In this document: positions 40,757-47,679 of the stretch, piece after piece
Numbering within the stretch: the stretch's first letter is position 1
Layout: every line of letters begins with the position of its first letter
Assembly (NCBI GenBank): GCA_025933775.1
Contig: JAICZH010000011.1
Coordinates: forward strand, 1-47,679
Direction: 5' to 3'
From: Chitinophagaceae bacterium
Lineage (GTDB): Bacteria; Bacteroidota; Bacteroidia; Chitinophagales; Chitinophagaceae
DNA: 47,679 nt
Notes under the pieces: model-generated
What the model was told of the DNA's origin: nothing
What the model saw: the letters and a program-made list of their open reading frames with translations, nothing else
The model's database searches: none
Program-made: the position numbers and the translations under genes

Positions 40757-41731
40757 GTGAAAAAAATTAAATACTATTATAATACCCATACTTTACGTTA
40801 CGAAAAACTCGTAACCCCTTTGCACGTAAAGCTTTTAAGGTTTTTTGGGTTTATAGCAACTGCATTGGTAACTGCATTTATTATTGTTGCGCTTGCATTT
40901 CGTTTTATTCCTTCGCCGCAGGCAAAGATTACCGAAATGAAATATGATAAAATGAAAGAAAACTATGACATGCTTGCATCACAGGCATCCACATTGCAAC
41001 AACAAATAACCATTCTCGAAAAACGGGACAACCAGGTATATCGTTCAATATTTGAAGCAAACCCTTTACCAGACAGTGCCCGCATAAAACTTACCGAAAA
41101 GAAAAATGAAGTGCAAAAAATAGAAGCCATAAATGATGAACAACTCGGAAATGAACTTGCAAAAACACTCAACAATATTCGTGAAAGAGTAAATTACCAA
41201 TTTGCAAGCTATAATGAAATTGAAAAATTAATAAAAAATCAGGGCGAAAAATTAGCGTGCATTCCTGCAATACAACCCGTGAGCAATCGCGATCTTGACA
41301 GAATTGCTTCCGGATTTGGTATGAGAATTGACCCTGTATATGGAACACCCAAAATGCACAAAGGCCTTGATTTTACTGCTCCGCGTGGCACGCCAATTTA
41401 TGCAACCGGTAATGGAACTATTGAAATAGCCGGCGAAACGGGCGATGGTTATGGCAAACATGTTGTTATAAATCATGGATACGGTTATGAAACATTGTAT
41501 GGCCACATGTATAAAGTAAAAGTAAAACCCGGTGAAAAAGTAAAAAGAGGCGAAGTAATTGGTTGGGTAGGAAGCAGCGGAAAAAGTACCGGCCCGCATT
41601 GCCATTACGAAGTGCATGTGAATGGTCAGGAAGTTGATCCCGTTTATTTTTTTTATAACGATCTTACTCCGGAGCAATTTGACCGGATTTTAAAAATTGC
41701 ATCAACCGGCAGTGCAAAAAGTTTTGATTAA
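40757..41731 (+). CDS. M23 family metallopeptidase (membrane-anchored)
   Basis: A 324-residue cell-wall endopeptidase-like protein. The start is a GTG at 40757; no in-frame ATG exists before the next upstream stop, and MKKIKYYYNTHTLRYEKL is the typical family opening. A membrane helix follows (FIATALVTAFIIVALAFRFI, about 32-51), then a coiled-coil region. The LytM domain has zinc and catalytic residues His201 and Asp205 (HKGLDF), His250 (YGHM) and the HxH pair His281/His283 (PHCHYEVH). The full set is present, so an active enzyme cutting peptidoglycan crosslinks is likely. Its stop overlaps the next gene's start by one base. Confidence 0.92.
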   Translation: MKKIKYYYNTHTLRYEKLVTPLHVKLLRFFGFIATALVTAFIIVALAFRFIPSPQAKITEMKYDKMKENYDMLASQASTLQQQITILEKRDNQVYRSIFEANPLPDSARIKLTEKKNEVQKIEAINDEQLGNELAKTLNNIRERVNYQFASYNEIEKLIKNQGEKLACIPAIQPVSNRDLDRIASGFGMRIDPVYGTPKMHKGLDFTAPRGTPIYATGNGTIEIAGETGDGYGKHVVINHGYGYETLYGHMYKVKVKPGEKVKRGEVIGWVGSSGKSTGPHCHYEVHVNGQEVDPVYFFYNDLTPEQFDRILKIASTGSAKSFD

Positions 41732-42207
41732 TGGCGCTATCACAAATAACATTTGATTTTGGAAATGAATCTTCAAAAAAAAATGAAGACAAAAAAGTTT
41801 TGCGTGAAAGTGTAAAACAAAAAAGAGGAAGAAAAAGCCTCAAAGAAATGGGCGTAAATGCAGAACTGGTGGAAATTCCGGAAGATGATATTCTTTTTCA
41901 AAAACAATATTATTCCATCGGCGATGTGGCAACCATGTTTAAAGAAAATACTTCGCTGATACGATATTGGGAAAATGAATTTTCAATTTTAAAACCGAAG
42001 AAAAATAAAAAAGGCGATCGGTTTTTCAGGCCGGAAGATATTAAGAACCTCAAAATGATTTATCATTTGCTTCGCGAAAAAAAATATACCATTGATGGCG
42101 CCAAAGAATTTTTAAGAAAAAATAAAAATGCAGGCGAGAAATTTGAAATGGTACAATCGCTGCAAAAAATAAAATCATTTTTACTTGAATTAAAAAACAA
42201 TTTATAA
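41731..42207 (+). CDS. MerR family transcriptional regulator
   Basis: A 158-residue DNA-binding protein. The N-terminal 45 residues are charged and unstructured-looking (GNESSKKNEDKKVLRESVKQKRGRK). The winged helix-turn-helix then reads KQYYSIGDVATMFKENTSLIRYWENEFSILKPKKNKKGDRFFRPEDIKNLKMIYHLL (about residues 53-110), and KKYTIDGAKEFLRK completes the MerR domain. A short helix ends the protein; there is no effector-binding domain and no metal-binding cysteines, so the signal is not evident. It is translationally linked to the M23 peptidase gene, and regulation of the envelope genes in this operon is plausible but inferred. Confidence 0.92.
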   Translation: MALSQITFDFGNESSKKNEDKKVLRESVKQKRGRKSLKEMGVNAELVEIPEDDILFQKQYYSIGDVATMFKENTSLIRYWENEFSILKPKKNKKGDRFFRPEDIKNLKMIYHLLREKKYTIDGAKEFLRKNKNAGEKFEMVQSLQKIKSFLLELKNNL

Positions 42208-42210
42208 CCT

Positions 42211-42768
42211 ATGAAAAAATTTGTATTCATTTTTTTTATTTTAATAAGCGCAACTTTTATTTCTAAAGCACAACCATCTTCTCCGCATCCATACCTTATA
42301 CTTAACGATTCTGCGCAGGATAATGCAAAAATGCTGAAAGGCATTATTGATAAAGATGATTTAAAAAATGATACCTCATTCACCTGGTATGCAGAAAGCC
42401 AAAAAATTTATCAACATCCCGATAGCGCTGCTATAGCGGCTTTCAGAAACAATAGAGACAAAATTTATTTTATAATTTTTGGCGGCACATGGTGCGAAGA
42501 CACGCATTTTATTTTACCCAAATTTTATAAAATACAAGAAGCGTCAGGCTTTCCCGAAAACAGGATTACCGTTTTTGCAGTTGACAGAAATAAAACAACC
42601 ACCGGCAATATTGCGCAAGCAATGAACATTACCAATGTGCCTACCATTATTGTAATGAAAGATGGTAAAGAATTAGGCCGTATTGTTGAATATGGCAAAA
42701 CCGGTTATTGGGACAAAGAATTAACAGCCATTATTAATAGCCCCCTAACCCCCGAAGGGGGAAACTAA
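42211..42768 (+). CDS. Secreted thioredoxin-fold protein with a single active-site Cys; repeat-derived C-terminus
   Basis: A 185-residue exported protein with a signal peptide (FVFIFFILISATFISKAQ, cleavage after about residue 21). The thioredoxin-like core reads KIYFIIFGGTWCEDTHFILPKFYKI, with Cys95 in the position of the first active-site Cys, but the second position is Thr (CEDT), so no CxxC pair exists. ITNVPTIIVMKDGKELGRIVEYG holds the cis-Pro loop. The last ten residues (SPLTPEGGN) are encoded by a CCCCC/GGGGG palindromic repeat. It starts three bases after the MerR gene, third gene of the operon. Possibly a thiol-binding or peroxidase-like role. Confidence 0.8.
   Translation: MKKFVFIFFILISATFISKAQPSSPHPYLILNDSAQDNAKMLKGIIDKDDLKNDTSFTWYAESQKIYQHPDSAAIAAFRNNRDKIYFIIFGGTWCEDTHFILPKFYKIQEASGFPENRITVFAVDRNKTTTGNIAQAMNITNVPTIIVMKDGKELGRIVEYGKTGYWDKELTAIINSPLTPEGGN
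42741..42761. repeat. CCCCC-TAACCCCCGAA-GGGGG palindromic repeat at a gene's 3' end
   Basis: Five-base C and G blocks (42741-42745, 42757-42761; a second C block at 42749-42753) form a GC-rich palindrome in AT-rich DNA. It supplies the last codons (SPLTPEGGN) of the thioredoxin-like gene, whose stop TAA follows at 42766. The same core lies between rpsI and rpsB. Confidence 0.75.
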
Positions 42769-42811
42769 AACAAGATTTTTTCTTGAGCGCGTGCTGCTTT
42801 AATAAAAAGTG

Positions 42812-42890
42812 ATTGCACTGCTTCGTTTCAATATAAACTTTCCACCCTTCCCCTCGGAAAGGCTTCAGCAGGGACTTTCAGCAGTGTAAT
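42812..42890. repeat. Imperfect inverted repeat enclosing a CCCTTCCCC-CGGAAAGG motif
   Basis: ATTGCACTGCT (42812-42822) and AGCAGTGTAAT (42880-42890) are inverted copies with one mismatch, 57 bases apart. Between them CCCTTCCCCTCGGAAAGG is a second, GC-rich partial palindrome. The element lies between the convergent thioredoxin-like and MscS genes and has no T-run. Confidence 0.4.
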
Positions 42891-42911
42891 GAAATGATGA
42901 GAAGGGCTTTT

Positions 42912-43994
42912 TTAACTCACAATTTTTACAGATGTTGTAGCAGATGGTTTTATTTCGTGCTTTTCCTGTAGCTTTCTTATATCAAAATTTATTTCTTCTT
43001 TCAATTCATTAATATCATCCTGGCTCATCGGAAACTTTGTAAAATAAATTACCATGATTACTGCATTATCATTATTGATTTCCTGCAGATACACCGAGTG
43101 AGATTGTACCATTTCTTTTTTAGATAAAATTTCTTTAATGCCTGAAATAATTTTTTCCAAATCTTCGGAAGAAGCATGAGGAGATAAAAAAGTTTTTATT
43201 TCATTTCTTATCACATTGCGCACGCTCCAGTTGTCAAGTATGCTATCTACCATTTGTTTATTAGGCACGGTAATAATTGATTTTTCAGGAGTCCTCAAGC
43301 GGGTGCTTCGCAGTCCAATTCGCTCTACTGTTCCTGAAAAATTATTCACCTTCACAAGGTCTCCGGTTTCAAAAGGTTTATCAAAAAAAATGATAAACGA
43401 GGCAATTAAATTTTCAAGGCTTTCTCTTGCAGCCAGCGCCAATGCTGCGCCCACAATGCTTAAGCCGGTTAGCAGGTTTCCAATATCAAGCCCAAAAGAA
43501 AATTTTAGAATGAAAGCAAATCCAATAATTATTATAACAACTCTTATTAAATCTTTAAAGAAAAAAAGAAGCTGATGTTCGCCGGCTGTGTGGCCGGTAA
43601 CCGCTTTATTTTTTATAAGCAATACTAAAAAATCCATAAAGCGGATAATTAAAAAAACAAAACAAATAATGATGATTGCAGAGGCAATTCCTTCTACAAT
43701 ATCCTGGCTGGTAACTTTATGAATGTTGAACAAAAAATCGTGCGGAAAATTGAGCCGGTCAATTGCAAAAAAACTGATGAGCACAAATAAAATTCTTTCA
43801 ATCGGCGCCACGATAAGGTTGTTGAATTGCAGTTTGTCCAATCCGCCCGACTTTGGTTTTATCAATTTAAAAAGTAACGAAGCTGCATATTTTGAAATGA
43901 TTCGTTTTAAAATAAATGCAATAAATATAATAATACAAACAGTAATATAACTGCGCAGTGAATTATCAAAATAAACCTGGTCAAGAAATTTCAT
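42912..43994 (-). CDS. MscS family mechanosensitive ion channel
   Basis: A 360-residue membrane protein. Several N-terminal helices are seen (YITVCIIIFIAFIL, IERILFVLISFFAI, GIASAIIIICFVFLIIRFMDFLVLLI, LIRVVIIIIGFAFIL), then the pore helix GNLLTGLSIVGAALALAARESLENLIASFIIFFDKPFETGDLV (about residues 171-213). The MscS beta domain follows: VNNFSGTVERIGLRSTRLRTPEKSIITVPNKQMVDSILDNWS. These channels open on membrane tension to release solutes under hypo-osmotic shock. There are more helices than in the smallest MscS. It lies 26 bases after the propeller-like gene on the same strand. Confidence 0.92.
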   Translation of the reverse strand: MKFLDQVYFDNSLRSYITVCIIIFIAFILKRIISKYAASLLFKLIKPKSGGLDKLQFNNLIVAPIERILFVLISFFAIDRLNFPHDFLFNIHKVTSQDIVEGIASAIIIICFVFLIIRFMDFLVLLIKNKAVTGHTAGEHQLLFFFKDLIRVVIIIIGFAFILKFSFGLDIGNLLTGLSIVGAALALAARESLENLIASFIIFFDKPFETGDLVKVNNFSGTVERIGLRSTRLRTPEKSIITVPNKQMVDSILDNWSVRNVIRNEIKTFLSPHASSEDLEKIISGIKEILSKKEMVQSHSVYLQEINNDNAVIMVIYFTKFPMSQDDINELKEEINFDIRKLQEKHEIKPSATTSVKIVS

Positions 43995-44020
43995 ACTGCA
44001 ATTTAAAACATGACAAGCAC

Positions 44021-44851
44021 CTAATGAAGCGAATAAATTTCGAGGCGTTGATTTTTCAAAACATAAATGAATTGATTATTTACTTCAATTGAATTAGCAT
44101 TTTGCAATGCAGATGAAAGCGGATATTTTTTTACATCTGGATACGGTGGAATATAGCGATACAAATAGTTTTCATCAAAACCATAAATTTTTTTATCTAT
44201 CACGGCAATATTTTTCCAATGCAAAAAAGATAATTTATTTTTAAAGCTTCCATAATAATCAAAAATGTACAATCCTTTTTCAGGATCATATAAATAGACA
44301 AAGCCATCGCTGTCTATAATTTTTCGCGGAGTGGGAACCGAATCAAAAAGCAAACGGAAATCAACAGTTTCAAAAAGAATATTGCCATCGTCATCAATCT
44401 TTTTTAATTTATTATCCTGCTCATCATACAACCAGATGTTATTATCATAAGAAGTAGTTACTGCCTGTACCTGGAAAATATTTTGCTTACGCAAATTGAG
44501 GCTGGTAAGCACGTTCAGATATTTATCCAACAATACAATGGTGGAATAATTTTTATAAAACAAAATTGTTTTCCATGGATTTTGTGCCTGCACATACGTA
44601 AGCTTTCCATATTTGGTAACCTGGTTAAATAGGCCGACAGAATCTCCTTTTTCATTATATTTTTTTAGTTGATTATCGGTATTAATGATATACAGCTCAC
44701 CAAGATTATCCACTGCAAAAGAAGAAATAGAATATTCTATTTTTTTAAAAAAACGAAATAATGAATCGTCCTGTGCATTTACTTTTATAGATAAAAAAAC
44801 AAATATAACGGTAACGGCTATACGAAAATATTTATGGCAAATAGGAATCAT
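44021..44851 (-). CDS. Secreted beta-propeller-like hypothetical protein (276 aa)
   Basis: A 276-residue exported protein with a signal peptide ending SIKVNAQ (about residue 26). The mature part consists of repeated short strands with aromatic and Asp turns (FAVDNLGELYIINTDNQLKKYNEKGDSVGLF, NIWLYDEQDNKLKKIDDDGNILFET, GFVYLYDPEKGLYIFDYYGSFKN, KIYGFDENYLYRYIPPY), about six units. This resembles NHL or SMP-30-like propellers, where each unit has a YLYD or WLYD core. I do not recognise a specific family. Its start overlaps the lpxH stop by four bases, so it is translationally coupled to lpxH. Confidence 0.7.
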   Translation of the reverse strand: MIPICHKYFRIAVTVIFVFLSIKVNAQDDSLFRFFKKIEYSISSFAVDNLGELYIINTDNQLKKYNEKGDSVGLFNQVTKYGKLTYVQAQNPWKTILFYKNYSTIVLLDKYLNVLTSLNLRKQNIFQVQAVTTSYDNNIWLYDEQDNKLKKIDDDGNILFETVDFRLLFDSVPTPRKIIDSDGFVYLYDPEKGLYIFDYYGSFKNKLSFLHWKNIAVIDKKIYGFDENYLYRYIPPYPDVKKYPLSSALQNANSIEVNNQFIYVLKNQRLEIYSLH

Positions 44852-45606
44852 TGTTCATAATATTTTAGCTGAAGATTATTCCCGTCGAAAATAGCAAAGC
44901 TGTTGTATTTTATCCAGTCGCCGAGGTTTATATAACGGCTTGTATCGCTAAGTTTATAATCAATCGGTAAATGCCTGTGGCCGAAAATAAAATAATCATA
45001 ATGTTTTTTGGTGAGCATTTCTTTACAAAAAATAATCAGCCATTCTTTATCTTCTCCCAAAAATTCTTCATCGGTTTTTCCGGTAGCAGCCCTGCTTTTG
45101 CGGCTCATGTAATCTGCCAAACCTATGCCGGCGGCGGGATGCAAAGCGCCAAATAATTTTTGAGAAAATTTATTTCTGAAAATTTTTTTTATAAATTTAT
45201 AGCGATGATCTCCCGGGCCAAGCCCATCGCCGTGGCCTATCAAAAAATTTTTTTCATTAAATTTAAATTCTTGTGGTTCATAAAAAACTTCTATGTTCAG
45301 TTCTTTTTCAAAATAACCATTCATCCACATATCATGATTTCCCACAAAAAATTTTATAATGATGCCGCTATCGGTTAATTCAGCCAGCTTGCCGAGAATT
45401 CTTACAAATCCTTTCGGAACTACTTTTTTGTATTCATACCAAAAATCAAAAAGATCGCCGAGAATAAATATGTGAGAGGCTTCATTTTTTATTTCATTTA
45501 AAAAAGTTACAATCCGTTTTTCTCTCACCAGGCTTGATGCATAATCGGGCGCTCCCAAATGAAAATCGGAAAGAAAATATATTTTTTTACCGGGATTAAT
45601 TTGCAT
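44848..45606 (-). CDS. lpxH: UDP-2,3-diacylglucosamine diphosphatase-like metallophosphoesterase
   Basis: A 252-residue calcineurin-type phosphoesterase matching LpxH, which cleaves UDP-2,3-diacylglucosamine to lipid X in lipid A synthesis. Metal-binding motifs are in order: FLSDFHLGAP (residues 11-20), LGDLFDFWYE (about 49-58), FVGNHDMW (about 86-93), IGHGDGLGPGDHRYKFIKKIF and FGHRHLPID near the C-terminus. The family is often annotated only as metallophosphoesterase, so the LpxH role is likely but not proven. It overlaps the HicB-like gene by 11 bases and the propeller-like gene by four bases, a compact operon. Confidence 0.88.
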   Translation of the reverse strand: MQINPGKKIYFLSDFHLGAPDYASSLVREKRIVTFLNEIKNEASHIFILGDLFDFWYEYKKVVPKGFVRILGKLAELTDSGIIIKFFVGNHDMWMNGYFEKELNIEVFYEPQEFKFNEKNFLIGHGDGLGPGDHRYKFIKKIFRNKFSQKLFGALHPAAGIGLADYMSRKSRAATGKTDEEFLGEDKEWLIIFCKEMLTKKHYDYFIFGHRHLPIDYKLSDTSRYINLGDWIKYNSFAIFDGNNLQLKYYEQ

Positions 45607-45742
45607 AATTCAGACGAATTAATTTAGGATTTTTCTTTATTTCTTCCAAAGTTTCGCCTTGTGTGCAAATACTTTCACCAATAGCTTTAGCATTGTACCC
45701 ACCTTCTAATTCTTTTTCAATTAAAAAAACAATTTCATTCAT
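45596..45742 (-). CDS. Truncated HicB-like (UPF0150) protein, 48 aa
   Basis: Read on the minus strand from the ATG at 45742: MNEIVFLIEKELEGGYNAKA, IGESICTQGETLEEIKKN, PKLIRLNYAN. The start matches HicB-like antitoxin-fold proteins (MNEIxFLVEEAxEGGYxAxALGxSIFTEGDTLEEL), and PKLIRL matches the strand near their C-terminus. The segment between (about 20 residues, usually a helix with VRDAVRCHF) is missing, so this is an in-frame internally deleted version of a roughly 70-residue protein. No HicA toxin is beside it. It overlaps lpxH by 11 bases. It may be translated, but is probably a remnant. Confidence 0.6.
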   Translation of the reverse strand: MNEIVFLIEKELEGGYNAKAIGESICTQGETLEEIKKNPKLIRLNYAN

Positions 45743-45795
45743 CTTAAAATTTAATTCCTTTTAAAATTATATAAACTATCACACTATTTTTTAAC

Positions 45796-46437
45796 TTATG
45801 CAGAAGTTTCATCTACCAAAAACAAATACACTTCCTTTGGGCCATGCACACCAACCACTAATGTTTTTTCAATATCGGCAGTGCGACTGGGTCCTGCGGC
45901 AAAAGTTATAAAAGAAGGAAGAGAATTTCCGTATTCATTTTTCAAAGCCTTCAACGCATCTCTTGTATCGTAAACTAATTGGTGAATATAGGCAATACAA
46001 ATGTGAACCGGCGCATAAGCGCTCACCGTGCGCCCGCTTTGCTGCGCAGAAGTCATAACAATAGAGCCGGTTCGCGCAATAAGATATTTACAAGTGGTTA
46101 TTGCTGCATCGCAATCGGCAAGTGAAGATTTATTTAAATTAAAATTTTTATCATTAAATATTTTTAATAAATCGTCTTCATTACAAAAAATGTTTTCCCA
46201 TTTTTTTTCTGAAATCAATTGCTGCAATTGCGTTTTCATATCGGCTTCATTTACGCAAAATGCAAACTTTCCGAGCAGCTTTGTAAATTCTTCGGCAAAT
46301 ACAATTTCCAAATCATCTTTTGGTTGTGGAAATATAGAGCTCGTTCCTTCGCTGTTTGGAAAAGGTAAAGGCGCCGGATTGCTCAGCGCCTCTCTTATTT
46401 TTTTTAAAATTTTTTCTTTTGAAGAAGAAACCTTCAT
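45796..46437 (-). CDS. LUD domain protein (LutC/YkgG type)
   Basis: A 213-residue soluble protein with the LUD (lactate utilisation) domain. Relevant stretches are VSSSKEKILKKIREALSNPAPLPFPN (N-terminus), AITTCKYLIARTGSIVMTSAQQSGRTVSAYAPVHICIA (about residues 108-145) and PSFITFAAGPSRTADIEKTLVVGVHGPKEVYLFLVDE near the end, with the conserved SGPSRTADIE-type loop (here AGPSRTADIE). In LutABC the domain works in L-lactate oxidation with iron-sulfur subunits. LutA and LutB are not adjacent here, and the gene is 23 bases after ftsH, the usual Bacteroidota arrangement, so a lactate role is uncertain. Confidence 0.87.
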   Translation of the reverse strand: MKVSSSKEKILKKIREALSNPAPLPFPNSEGTSSIFPQPKDDLEIVFAEEFTKLLGKFAFCVNEADMKTQLQQLISEKKWENIFCNEDDLLKIFNDKNFNLNKSSLADCDAAITTCKYLIARTGSIVMTSAQQSGRTVSAYAPVHICIAYIHQLVYDTRDALKALKNEYGNSLPSFITFAAGPSRTADIEKTLVVGVHGPKEVYLFLVDETSA

Positions 46438-46460
46438 TAAAATTTCATTTATAAAAAAGA

Positions 46461-47679
46461 TTAAGAAATTACACCGGTTACAGGTGGTTCTATAACTGCT
46501 TCTTTGGGGTTATCAACAAAGTCAAGCGCTTTCTTATCTTCATAAGGTCGCTTACCAATTAATGCTTCCACATCACTTTGAAACAGCACTTCTCTTTTTA
46601 ATAAAGCCTGTGCAATTATTTCTACCTCTTTCTTTTTTTCTATTAATAAACTTTTGGTTCTTTCAAAAGCCATCTCCACTAATTTTCTTACTTCTTCATC
46701 AATCATTTTTCCGGTTTCTTCACTAAAAGGTTTTGTAAAAGTATTTTCCTGCTGCGGATCGTAGTAACTCACATTCCCAACTTTATCATTCATTCCATAC
46801 ACGGTTACCATACTGTACGCCATTTTAGTTATTTGTTGCAAATCATTACTGGCACCGGTAGAAATTTTACCAAAGAAAATTGTTTCGGAAGCTCTTCCGC
46901 CGAGTGTCATACAAATCTGGTCGAGCAATTGATCGGTGTTATATAAATATTGTTCTTTCGGAGTGTACTGCGCATAACCCAACGCAGCCGTGCCTCTTGG
47001 CACAATGGTAACTTTCAATAATGGATAAGCATGTTCGAGAAACCAACCGCAAATAGCATGACCGGCTTCGTGATATGCAATGATCTCTTTTTCTTCTGGC
47101 AGAATAATTTTATTTTTCTTTTCCAATCCGCCAATCACTCTGTCAATAGCATCCTGAAAATCGCTCATATCAACAGCGTCTTTATTTTTTCGCGCAGCAA
47201 TTAATGCCGCTTCATTACAAACGTTAGCAATATCAGCGCCGGCAAATCCCGGGGTTTGTTCTGCAAGTTTGTGTACATCGAGTGTTTGTGAAATTTTTAT
47301 CGGCAGTAAATGAACTTTAAATATCGCTTCACGGCCTACCAGGTCAGGACGGTCAATTGTTATTTGCCTGTCGAATCTTCCGGGCCTTAATAATGCATTG
47401 TCCAAAACATCGGGCCGGTTGGTAGCTGCTAAAATAATGATACCAAGGTCGGTTCCAAATCCATCCATTTCTACCAGCAATTGATTAAGCGTGTTTTCTC
47501 TTTCATCATTGCTCATCATCATATTTTTTCCGCGTGCACGGCCTATGGCGTCTATTTCATCAATAAAAATAATGCACGGCGCTTTTTCTCTTGCCTGCTT
47601 AAACAAATCTCTTACCCGGCTGGCGCCCACACCTACAAACATTTCTACAAAATCACTTCCACTGAGGCTAAAGAAAGGA
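46461..47679 (-). CDS. ftsH: ATP-dependent zinc metalloprotease FtsH, C-terminal part (5' end outside window)
   Basis: The frame is open to the window edge, so only the last 405 residues are visible. They begin [26 protein letters not shown]. The AAA+ part shows Walker B ([16 protein letters not shown]) and the second region of homology ([23 protein letters not shown]). The protease part has the zinc motif HEAGH (47058-47072) and [13 protein letters not shown]. FtsH is a membrane-anchored hexamer that degrades unassembled membrane proteins and regulators. The C-terminus ends with a variable tail ([23 protein letters not shown]). The LUD gene is directly downstream in the same operon. Confidence 0.97.
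   Translation of the reverse strand, partial: PFFSLSGSDFVEMFVGVGASRVRDLFKQAREKAPCIIFIDEIDAIGRARGKNMMMSNDERENTLNQLLVEMDGFGTDLGIIILAATNRPDVLDNALLRPGRFDRQITIDRPDLVGREAIFKVHLLPIKISQTLDVHKLAEQTPGFAGADIANVCNEAALIAARKNKDAVDMSDFQDAIDRVIGGLEKKNKIILPEEKEIIAYHEAGHAICGWFLEHAYPLLKVTIVPRGTAALGYAQYTPKEQYLYNTDQLLDQICMTLGGRASETIFFGKISTGASNDLQQITKMAYSMVTVYGMNDKVGNVSYYDPQQENTFTKPFSEETGKMIDEEVRKLVEMAFERTKSLLIEKKKEVEIIAQALLKREVLFQSDVEALIGKRPYEDKKALDFVDNPKEAVIEPPVTGVIS

Overview
The window is an AT-rich piece of a Bacteroidota chromosome, most likely from the order Chitinophagales (Chitinophagaceae-like). The evidence is the protein set: PorT-like outer membrane barrel, dimeric GlyRS, DUF4369/TlpA-type thioredoxin lipoproteins, the M23 'KYYYNTHTLRYEKL' envelope peptidase, ribosomal protein bTHX, and the acpP-fabF-rnc and rplM-rpsI-rpsB-tsf-pyrH clusters. 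Bacteroidota-type promoter motifs (TAnnTTTG at -7, sometimes TTG about 18 nt upstream) also occur. The genus assignment is inference. I found no tRNA, rRNA, CRISPR array, prophage, intact insertion sequence or recognisable defence island.

Layout. 1-5.9 kb: envelope and hypothetical genes (end of an outer membrane protein, YjbQ, PorT-like barrel, S41 peptidase lipoprotein, a membrane coiled-coil protein, a small lipoprotein). 6.1-14.8 kb: information and housekeeping genes (mfd, FNR-type reductase, cupin, glyQS, MazG, dtd), plus a decayed GxxExxY gene with inverted-repeat flanks and a partial tandem copy at 13.8-14.4 kb. 15-18.4 kb: cobalamin-dependent ribonucleotide reductase. 18.5-25.2 kb: YcxB-like protein, GNATs, acpP-fabF, rnc-gpsA (4-nt overlap), double-PDZ protein. 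25.3-27.9 kb: gatB and a thioredoxin lipoprotein. 28.3-32.0 kb: rplM-rpsI, rpsB-tsf and pyrH. 32-37.7 kb: envelope hypotheticals, pdxH, bTHX and HU. 37.8-42.8 kb: alaS, then an M23 peptidase-MerR-thioredoxin-like operon. 42.9-47.7 kb, all minus strand: MscS channel; a truncated HicB-like protein, lpxH and a secreted propeller-like protein as one overlapping operon; LUD protein; and the C-terminal part of ftsH, cut by the window edge.

The gene content is mostly ordinary core genome. The most distinctive signal is a set of short low-complexity or palindromic repeats of the type normally intergenic, here lying in frame inside coding sequences: a GTGAGTGGTGAGTTG minisatellite in mfd, a GACAATG-type repeat in nrdJ, a CCTGCCT/AGGCAGG palindrome in gpsA, and a CCCCC/GGGGG palindrome forming the last codons of a thioredoxin-like gene. 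Related palindromes sit between rpsI and rpsB. This suggests small repeats that spread and are tolerated in protein linkers. Two small genes were read directly from the sequence: bTHX (38 aa) and the truncated HicB-like protein (48 aa).
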